DNA of 22,631 bases. It comes from a virus. The stretch is taken from the IMG/VR virus record IMGVR_UViG_3300025127_000309, positions 1 through 22,631 of that record, one strand, 5' to 3'. This document shows, one piece after another, positions 8,406 through 13,867 of this stretch. The notes beneath the pieces are model-generated. The model was not told the DNA's origin. It searched no databases and saw nothing but the letters and a program-made list of their open reading frames with translations. The translations under genes and the position numbers were made by a program. Each line of letters opens with the position of its first letter. Within the stretch, counting starts at the first letter, position 1.

Positions 8406-8437
8406 AATAGCCATCCTTTCGGGTGGCTATTTTTTTT
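8406..8437 (+). terminator. Intrinsic terminator after the small-paralogue genes
   Basis: An 11-bp stem (8406-8416 AATAGCCATCC with 8421-8431 GGGTGGCTATT, one T-G wobble) has a TTTC loop and is followed by a run of T up to 8437. It lies 20 bases after the stop at 8385 and closes the second transcription module. Confidence 0.92.
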
Positions 8438-8508
8438 ATAGGGTAATAAAACTCGCTAATGTGTAATACTCTATTTATAGCAAAGTAAACAATTTAAAAC
8501 ATAATATT
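8438..8508 (+). promoter_or_regulatory. Probable leader/promoter region of the adhesin operon
   Basis: About 70 non-coding bases separate a strong terminator from the 8509 gene, so transcription of the downstream block must either read through or start here. The segment is very AT-rich (CTAATGTGTAATACTCT, TTTATAGCAAAG). I see no clear match to the flavobacterial -7 TAnnTTTG element, so the promoter call rests on position only. Confidence 0.3.
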
Positions 8509-8850
8509 ATGGGAATTAATTCAACGGAAGTATCATATAGCTTTGGTCAGCTAGGTAGTGGATTCTGTCGTACGTTAGGAGCTTTCACTCCACCTAGCGG
8601 TAAAGTTATAGTAGGTATTCAGTTTTTGGAAGACACAGAGTTAGCTGCTCTTACTGCTGACACAACTCAAGGTGATGATGCAGCATTTGTAGGTTTTTCG
8701 ACTACTGATAATGCTAATGGTGTTGGTTCTGACGCAATAGTTAACACGTCTTTATTTCCAGCAGGCATGACTATATATGGAAGATGGACTAGTGTTACAT
8801 TAGCAGCAGAAACTACAACTGGTGGTATAATCTGTTACTTCGGAGAATAA
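8509..8850 (+). CDS. Small virion-type protein of unknown function
   Basis: This 113-residue protein is predicted to be almost all beta strand: VSYSFGQLGSGF, GKVIVGIQFLED, IYGRWTSVTLA, GIICYFGE. The pattern (N-terminal FGQLGS, central PPSGKV, FPAGMTIYGRW near the end) matches small proteins I remember from uncultured marine phages, located next to tail or decoration genes and without known function. There is no signal peptide. Its stop shares one base with the start of the large adhesin (TAATG), so the two are probably translationally coupled and may act together, for instance as an attachment or decoration protein for the fibre. That last step is inference. Confidence 0.65.
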   Translation: MGINSTEVSYSFGQLGSGFCRTLGAFTPPSGKVIVGIQFLEDTELAALTADTTQGDDAAFVGFSTTDNANGVGSDAIVNTSLFPAGMTIYGRWTSVTLAAETTTGGIICYFGE

Positions 8851-11800
8851 TGCTAGGTTTATCTTCAGGCTTAATAAAAGGTGCGTCAACGCTACGCTCT
8901 ATAGTAAAATCAGGTTTACAAGCTTGGTATAAGTCGGATAGAACTCAAGCGCCTTTAGGTGAAGAATTAGTTGTTAATGGAGGTTTTGCTATAGGACACG
9001 AAATACTTCCAGTTGAAGATTTAAGTTCTTTTAGCGTGGGCGTTTTAGCTACAGATATTGGTTTTGTAGGTTCATCACAGAGTGATAGTAACTCACCTGC
9101 ACCTGCTATAGTAGAAGTTAACGGAAGAAAAGGTATTAGATTAGTCACAACTGGCAGTATTGTTCAGCTTAACTTAAACAATGCTTTAAACGTAGGTAGT
9201 AGTTATCTTTTAAAATATGAAGTGTTAGAACACAATACAGGCGTTATTCAAGCAGGTGGATGGGACACTAACTATGATGGAGTTACAGAAGATCCTACGT
9301 TACCTAACTCTGTTGGTAAACATGAATTTTTATTGAAAAACAAATCTAGTGTTCACTCTCATTTTTCTATAAAAAGACATAGTAGTAAAAATCCTTTAGA
9401 TATTGTTATAACTAATTTGTCTTTAAAACAAGTAAATCCTAATGATAGTTTTGTAAATAATGGTAATGTTACGTTTGAAGATGGTGTAGCTAAATTAGCT
9501 AGAAACACTGGTGTTAGCGGTGGTTTGAGACAAAACGATTTATTTTCATTTGGTAAAACTTATGAGATAACTTATGAAATAACACAGACCCAATCAAATA
9601 GTATTTACATTGAACAACAAGGTCAAGGAGAAGATCTTGATGGATCTGTTGGTGTACATAAACATATATATACACCAGGTGGATCTAGTTTTACATATTT
9701 AAGTATTCAAAGAAGGAATCCTAACGATTCTTCTGAAATACATTTTAAAAGTATATCTGCAAGAGAAGTAACAAACTCTGTTAAAGATCACTCTAGTAAT
9801 AATAATACTGCTACTTTATACTCTGGTGTTTGTTTAGATTTCGATGGGTCTAATGATGAAATATGTATAGATAATAGACCTATATCTACAGGGACTAGTA
9901 TAACAGCAGCTTTTTGGATTAAGCCTGATACTAGTACAGTTAATAGAATATTTTTATCTAATGGTAGATACCAAGAACATGGGTGGTATATATGGCAAAA
10001 TGGAGCTCAAATTAAAGTCACGTTAAATAATGAAGATGGTGGTGTAGGTAGTCTTCACACTACCCCTGCACAGGATAATTTTTATACTAACGATGCTTGG
10101 CAAAGAGTAGTTGTAGTAATACCACCTAATGGCCAGGTAAGTTTCTACAAAGACGGTGAGCTAAAGAAAACTGAAACTGCTTCTTATACTTGGAAAGCCT
10201 CTCAAAGTGATGATAAATTAGTTATAGGTAATTTATATACTGGAAATTACCAGTACAAAGGACAACTTGCTGATGTTCAAATATACGATAAATTATGGAC
10301 GGGTTCAGATGTAACTTTCGATTATAATAACCCTGATAAAGACGTTTTTGATAATATTAATTCAAGTATATTACCATCAAACTGTAAAGCCCTATATAGA
10401 CTAAACGAAGGCGCTGGTAATAGACTTTATGATGCCGCACCTGTTTTAGGTGATAATTTACTACCAGCGATTAGCACGTTTAATATTAACGGTCCTAACA
10501 CAGATGAAATTTCAATTGTTAATGGTAACGCAGTATTTAACAGTAGTTCGGTAGGTAATGAATATTTATTAAAAGGAGGTATTTCTAACATTAACACTAG
10601 TGGTATTTTAGAAATATCTATAACTGTAGAAAATCATGTTAGTGGATCAGTAAGAGCTTATTTTGGAGATCCAGATACGCTAGGTAATGGTAAAGTGATT
10701 GCTACTGGTAATGGAACGTTTAAGCTTATTGTAAAGCCTGATGCTAATGATTTTTATATACAAGCAAATAATCCAGGGTTTGAAGGTACTGTTACAGCTA
10801 TAAGTGCAAAAGAAATAACACCTGCGAGCTCTGTAGTTCAAACGTCTTGGGTTGCGAGTAACTGGGTAGTATCTCAACCTTATATTCCTCAATATGCTAA
10901 ATCATCTTTTTCTAAAAAACTTGTATTTACAGATGTTGATGTTGATGTAGACGTAGGTGCTCAATCAATACCTGACAATCAAGCTTTCTCTGTTTCTTTT
11001 TGGTACGCTCAAACTGCTGACTCTACTTCAGACAACTATATACTATCTAAACACGACAGTAAAGATGATTATATAAAAATTTTTGATCAAAATACACACG
11101 TAGAATTTAAGGTTAATGGTGGAACAGTAGTATCTTTTAATATAACCGATTTAACTGATTTTAAACTTAGTCATATAGTACTTACTAGAGCTTCAGGGAA
11201 TAATCCTATTACTAAATGTTATGTTAACGGTATTTTAGAAGCTACAGATACTAGTGCTAATGCAGATGGTGTTTTTGAATACCAGCAAATAGGTGCTGGT
11301 GGTACAGATAATGCTGGTACTTTCTTTTTAGATGAATTAGCAATATTAAATAAAGAACTTTCTTTAACTGAAGTTCAAGAAATATTTAACTCTGGTACAG
11401 CTTTAGATGTTAGAAATCACAGTGCTTATTCTAACTTAATAGGTTACTGGAGAAATAATGGTGCAGATACTTGGACTGATTTATCTACTTATAGTAATGA
11501 CGGTACTGTCAACGGTACACCAACGATAATAAAGCTTCAAGAAGTTCCATTGTTTAATAAAGATACTTTAGGTTTACCGATGAACAGACCTAACGAAGGA
11601 AGTTTAAACTTTGATGGAGACGGTTATGCTAGTATTTCAAGTGATCCTTCTCTTACTAGTCCTAGTGTTTCTGTAGAGTGCTGGATTAAACTAAAAGAAA
11701 ATCCAGAAATTCTTTTAGGTGCCGTATCTAAATACCAAACTAATCAAACAAAACCTTGGCTTTTAGGTATTACCAATAGCCGTTATGTAAAGTGGTTTCA

Positions 11801-12161
11801 AAATGGTGGAACCCATCCTATAGTTGCTGATGCTAGCACTTCAGATAGATTAAGTTTAGACACTTGGCGTCATGTAGCTGTTACTTATGATGGAGGTACT
11901 TTAGAAACTCCGGTGTCAACAAACAACGCTAGACAAATATTTATAGATGGAGAATTAAGAGCTTCTGATACAGATTCTAGTGCTGAAGATGGTCCTATAA
12001 TAGACACTCACAACACAGAAGTAGAAATAGGTAGGTATGCTGAGCAAGCTAGCAAATCGGATAACGCTTATATTGATGATGTTAAAATATATAATAGAGT
12101 TTTGACAGCTGCTGAAGTTAAAAAAAATTACAACGCGACTAAAGGTAAACACAAAAACTAA
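8850..12161 (+). CDS. Large multi-LamG (concanavalin-like) adhesin, probable tail/head fibre or receptor-binding protein
   Basis: The 1103 residues are built from repeated beta-sandwich modules. Three LamG/concanavalin-A-like domains are visible at about residues 325-495, 688-849 and 917-1099. Each opens with a strand such as LDFDGSNDE, KLVFTDVDV or LNFDGDGYA, continues with a W-containing strand (AAFWIKPD, VSFWYAQ, VECWIKL), a WxxVVVxP/WRHVAVTYD strand and a xxxFYKDGE/FIDGEL hairpin, and ends with a DVxIYxxxL-type strand. Other modules of about 110-150 residues, ending near residues 195, 307 and 657 with xxISxKEV-like motifs, resemble carbohydrate-binding sandwiches. Linkers of the type LIGYWRNNG/ALYRLNEGAG join them. 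There is no signal peptide and no catalytic site that I recognise. LamG modules commonly bind glycans, so attachment to host surface polysaccharide is the likely role. It overlaps both neighbours by one base (TAATG). Confidence 0.8.
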   Translation: MLGLSSGLIKGASTLRSIVKSGLQAWYKSDRTQAPLGEELVVNGGFAIGHEILPVEDLSSFSVGVLATDIGFVGSSQSDSNSPAPAIVEVNGRKGIRLVTTGSIVQLNLNNALNVGSSYLLKYEVLEHNTGVIQAGGWDTNYDGVTEDPTLPNSVGKHEFLLKNKSSVHSHFSIKRHSSKNPLDIVITNLSLKQVNPNDSFVNNGNVTFEDGVAKLARNTGVSGGLRQNDLFSFGKTYEITYEITQTQSNSIYIEQQGQGEDLDGSVGVHKHIYTPGGSSFTYLSIQRRNPNDSSEIHFKSISAREVTNSVKDHSSNNNTATLYSGVCLDFDGSNDEICIDNRPISTGTSITAAFWIKPDTSTVNRIFLSNGRYQEHGWYIWQNGAQIKVTLNNEDGGVGSLHTTPAQDNFYTNDAWQRVVVVIPPNGQVSFYKDGELKKTETASYTWKASQSDDKLVIGNLYTGNYQYKGQLADVQIYDKLWTGSDVTFDYNNPDKDVFDNINSSILPSNCKALYRLNEGAGNRLYDAAPVLGDNLLPAISTFNINGPNTDEISIVNGNAVFNSSSVGNEYLLKGGISNINTSGILEISITVENHVSGSVRAYFGDPDTLGNGKVIATGNGTFKLIVKPDANDFYIQANNPGFEGTVTAISAKEITPASSVVQTSWVASNWVVSQPYIPQYAKSSFSKKLVFTDVDVDVDVGAQSIPDNQAFSVSFWYAQTADSTSDNYILSKHDSKDDYIKIFDQNTHVEFKVNGGTVVSFNITDLTDFKLSHIVLTRASGNNPITKCYVNGILEATDTSANADGVFEYQQIGAGGTDNAGTFFLDELAILNKELSLTEVQEIFNSGTALDVRNHSAYSNLIGYWRNNGADTWTDLSTYSNDGTVNGTPTIIKLQEVPLFNKDTLGLPMNRPNEGSLNFDGDGYASISSDPSLTSPSVSVECWIKLKENPEILLGAVSKYQTNQTKPWLLGITNSRYVKWFQNGGTHPIVADASTSDRLSLDTWRHVAVTYDGGTLETPVSTNNARQIFIDGELRASDTDSSAEDGPIIDTHNTEVEIGRYAEQASKSDNAYIDDVKIYNRVLTAAEVKKNYNATKGKHKN

Positions 12162-12373
12162 TGGAAATATTTAAAGATAATAATGACTGGAACGAAAAAG
12201 CAGTGGTTGGTTTTATAGCTTTTGCAGTTATGTGTTTAATAATGATAGCTGACTTAGTCACTGGTTGGACAGGTCAAGATTTAATAATAAACGAATACGT
12301 ATACAACTCATTTGTTTGGGTTGTACTTGGTTGCTTCGGTATATCAGGTGTAGAGAAGTTTGCTAAAAAATAA
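12161..12373 (+). CDS. Two-transmembrane small protein, candidate holin
   Basis: This 70-residue protein has two hydrophobic helices, about residues 14-34 (VVGFIAFAVMCLIMIADLVT) and 47-64 (YNSFVWVVLGCFGI), separated by a short polar turn, with a charged N-terminus (MEIFKDNNDWNEK) and a basic end (EKFAKK). Size and topology fit small class II-type phage holins, which permeabilise the inner membrane at lysis. Similar short membrane proteins occur in marine phage late operons, usually uncharacterised. No endolysin gene is in the window, so the lysis role is unconfirmed. The start overlaps the adhesin stop by one base. Confidence 0.6.
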   Translation: MEIFKDNNDWNEKAVVGFIAFAVMCLIMIADLVTGWTGQDLIINEYVYNSFVWVVLGCFGISGVEKFAKK

Positions 12374-12377
12374 AGTT

Positions 12378-12545
12378 ATGGCTTTTAAAATGAAATCACC
12401 TTTTAAAAAGAAAGGCACTAAAGATGCTTGTTATCACAAGGTAAAATCAAGAGTTAAAGTATGGCCTTCTGCCTACGCTTCAGGTCAGCTTGTACAATGT
12501 AGAAAGAAAGGTGCTTCTAACTGGGGTACTAGCAAAAAGAAGTAG
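12378..12545 (+). CDS. Small basic protein 1 (MAFKM-SPFKKK tag)
   Basis: This 55-residue Lys-rich protein starts at the ATG at 12378, 4 bases after the holin-like stop. The longer reading from 12360 adds MLKNKV and overlaps the upstream gene; it is disfavoured because the next gene begins with the same tag (MAFKMKSPFKKK here, MAFKMNSPFKKK there). The body has two cysteines and the stretch KVWPSAYASGQLVQCRKKGA, a motif I remember as widespread in marine phage small proteins, without assigned function. High charge suggests nucleic-acid association or packing inside the virion, which is inference. Confidence 0.65.
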   Translation: MAFKMKSPFKKKGTKDACYHKVKSRVKVWPSAYASGQLVQCRKKGASNWGTSKKK

Positions 12546-12546
12546 T

Positions 12547-12810
12547 ATGGCGTTTAAAATGAACTCACCATTTAAGAAAAAGATGGGTGACTTTAAACAC
12601 TCTGACGCACCAGATGCTAAGGGTAAGTTCAAAGAATTGTCAGCTCCATCGTTGGCTAGCTGGATGATTAAGTCTCGCAAAGGTAATTTATCTAAGATTA
12701 TTAGTAGCTTAAATCAGCAAGTTGTTTTTAGAAGAGGTAAAGATCCTAAGTACGCAGCTAAAATGCGTAGAACTATGGATATAGTTAGAAAAAGATTAGG
12801 TAAAAAATGA
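12547..12810 (+). CDS. Small basic protein 2 (MAFKM-SPFKKK tag)
   Basis: This 87-residue protein follows the previous stop (TAG) by one base. The start at 12547 is chosen because it gives the N-terminal tag shared with the preceding protein; the upstream ATG at 12490 lies deep inside that gene. After the tag comes a probable helical domain (LSAPSLASWMIKSRKG, LSKIISSLNQQVVFRRGKD, KYAAKMRRTMDIVRKRLGKK) with a strongly positive charge. I recognise no enzyme or DNA-binding fold. The stop overlaps the next start (ATGA), implying coupling. It is possibly a virion-packaged protein. Confidence 0.65.
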   Translation: MAFKMNSPFKKKMGDFKHSDAPDAKGKFKELSAPSLASWMIKSRKGNLSKIISSLNQQVVFRRGKDPKYAAKMRRTMDIVRKRLGKK

Positions 12811-13271
12811 AAGCTTACAGAGGTGTTTTAAAAGCTAGAATATCTAAGTTATACGGAGGAGATGTGACTATAGAAAAAGCTAGAAAATTAAAGTCTAGAA
12901 AAGACGCTACAGCTAGAGATAAGCAGTTGGCTAATTGGTTTATTAACATGCAGACTAACAGACCTTCACCTGCTAAAAAACGTAAAGATCCTTTAGTTGG
13001 TACTGGTAAAAAACCTAAAGGTAGCGGCAGAAGATTATACACAGATGAAAACCCTAAAGATACTGTATCTATAAAATTTGCTACAGTATCTGATGCTAGA
13101 AAAACAATAGCTAAAGTAAAAAGAATAAACAAGCCATACGCTAGAAAAATACAAATACTTACAGTGTTAGAGCAGAGAGCTAGAGTTATGGGTAAAATGG
13201 AACAATCAAGATTAGCTAAACAAGCTAAAGCACAACTAAAAAAACAAAATGAGTTACGTACAAAAAAATAA
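12807..13271 (+). CDS. Small basic protein 3, conserved marine-phage type, function unknown
   Basis: This is a 154-residue, Lys/Arg-rich protein. The N-terminal half has helical character (ISKLYGGDVTIEKARKLKSR; ARDKQLANWFINMQ). A Pro/Lys/Gly linker follows (KKPKGSGRRLYTDENPKDT), then a conserved-looking block at about residues 90-130 (SIKFATVSDARKTIAKVK; INKPYARKIQILTVLEQRA) and a basic helical tail. The middle block matches proteins I remember from many uncultured marine phages, none with an assigned role. It begins through an ATGA overlap with the previous gene, and the next gene starts 23 bases before its stop. Confidence 0.68.
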   Translation: MKAYRGVLKARISKLYGGDVTIEKARKLKSRKDATARDKQLANWFINMQTNRPSPAKKRKDPLVGTGKKPKGSGRRLYTDENPKDTVSIKFATVSDARKTIAKVKRINKPYARKIQILTVLEQRARVMGKMEQSRLAKQAKAQLKKQNELRTKK

Positions 13272-13527
13272 TCCTATAAAAAAGATTAAAGGTGGAGGCA
13301 CAAAGAAAGTTTGTTTGCCTGCTGCTAAAGTTCGTAGCATGAGTGCTAGTGAAAGATCTAAAGTTACTAGCGCTAAACGTAAAGCTGCAGCTAGTGGTAG
13401 TTATAGAAGATCTAGTAAATCAAACGTGAAAGGTGCTAGAAAAAAAGGTGCTACGCTTAGAGACTGGTTTAAAAAAGAAAACTGGGTACAAGTAGGTAAT
13501 CCAAAGAAAAAATGTGGTGAGAACTAA
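13249..13527 (+). CDS. Small basic protein 4 (KNNP tag)
   Basis: This 92-residue protein starts inside the previous gene in another frame. The start is supported by the N-terminal match between MSYVQKNNPIKK here and MAYKQKNNPYPV in the following gene. Features are two cysteines, a serine/lysine-rich middle (SMSASERSKVTSAKRKAAAS) and a C-terminal KGATLRDWFKKENWVQVGNP block ending KKKCGEN. A similar ATLRDWF-W block occurs in short proteins of phages and large DNA viruses that I remember as a domain of unknown function. Extreme basicity suggests nucleic-acid contact. Its stop codon shares one base with the next start (TAATG). Confidence 0.65.
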   Translation: MSYVQKNNPIKKIKGGGTKKVCLPAAKVRSMSASERSKVTSAKRKAAASGSYRRSSKSNVKGARKKGATLRDWFKKENWVQVGNPKKKCGEN

Positions 13528-13856
13528 TGGCATATAAACAAAAAAATAATCCATATCCTGTTACATCTTGCGGTAGACGTAGAACGTTTATGCAAGACAA
13601 TCCTTTAAAAAAGCTTAGAAAAACTACTAGAGGAAAAGGTAGACATTTTCTTCATGCCAAAGAGGGTGCGGGTATGACTGAAGCTGGTAGAAAAGCTTAT
13701 AAAAAAGAAAATCCTGGTAGTACTTTATCAGCACCAGTAACAGGTAAAGTTAAAGCGGGTAGTAAAGCTGCTAAACGTAGAAAAAGTTTTTGTGCTAGAT
13801 CAAGAAGCTGGAAAAGCGAAAGAGGTTTAGCTGCTAGAAGAAGATGGAAATGTTAA
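13527..13856 (+). CDS. Small basic protein 5 (KNNP tag), DUF6321-like
   Basis: This 109-residue protein is very rich in Lys and Arg. It begins MAYKQKNNP and has a second tag-like element (FMQDNPLKK) near residues 27-35. The rest carries EGAGMTEAGRKAYKKENPGS, then AGSKAAKRRKSFCARSRSW and a terminal AARRRWKC. This block strongly resembles a phage-associated domain of unknown function that I recall as DUF6321; the name is from memory. Four cysteines are present, so a metal site is possible. It is the last of the basic series, and the secreted T9SS-type gene starts 11 bases later. Confidence 0.68.
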   Translation: MAYKQKNNPYPVTSCGRRRTFMQDNPLKKLRKTTRGKGRHFLHAKEGAGMTEAGRKAYKKENPGSTLSAPVTGKVKAGSKAAKRRKSFCARSRSWKSERGLAARRRWKC

Positions 13857-13867
13857 TAAATAAATCA

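Noticed and set aside
8850-12161. Polysaccharide depolymerase (tail spike enzyme)
   Set aside because: No beta-helix repeats, lyase or glycosidase motif is visible; the modules look purely binding.
12360-12377. Upstream start adding MLKNKV to basic protein 1
   Set aside because: It would overlap the holin-like gene, and the shared MAFKM tag with the next protein fixes the start at 12378.
12490-12546. Upstream start of basic protein 2
   Set aside because: Lies within basic protein 1 and would add 19 residues before the shared MAFKM tag; start set at 12547.
13844-13867. Upstream start of the T9SS-type protein
   Set aside because: It adds MEMLINKS before a perfect MKK-type signal peptide and overlaps the previous gene; the start at 13868 is preferred.
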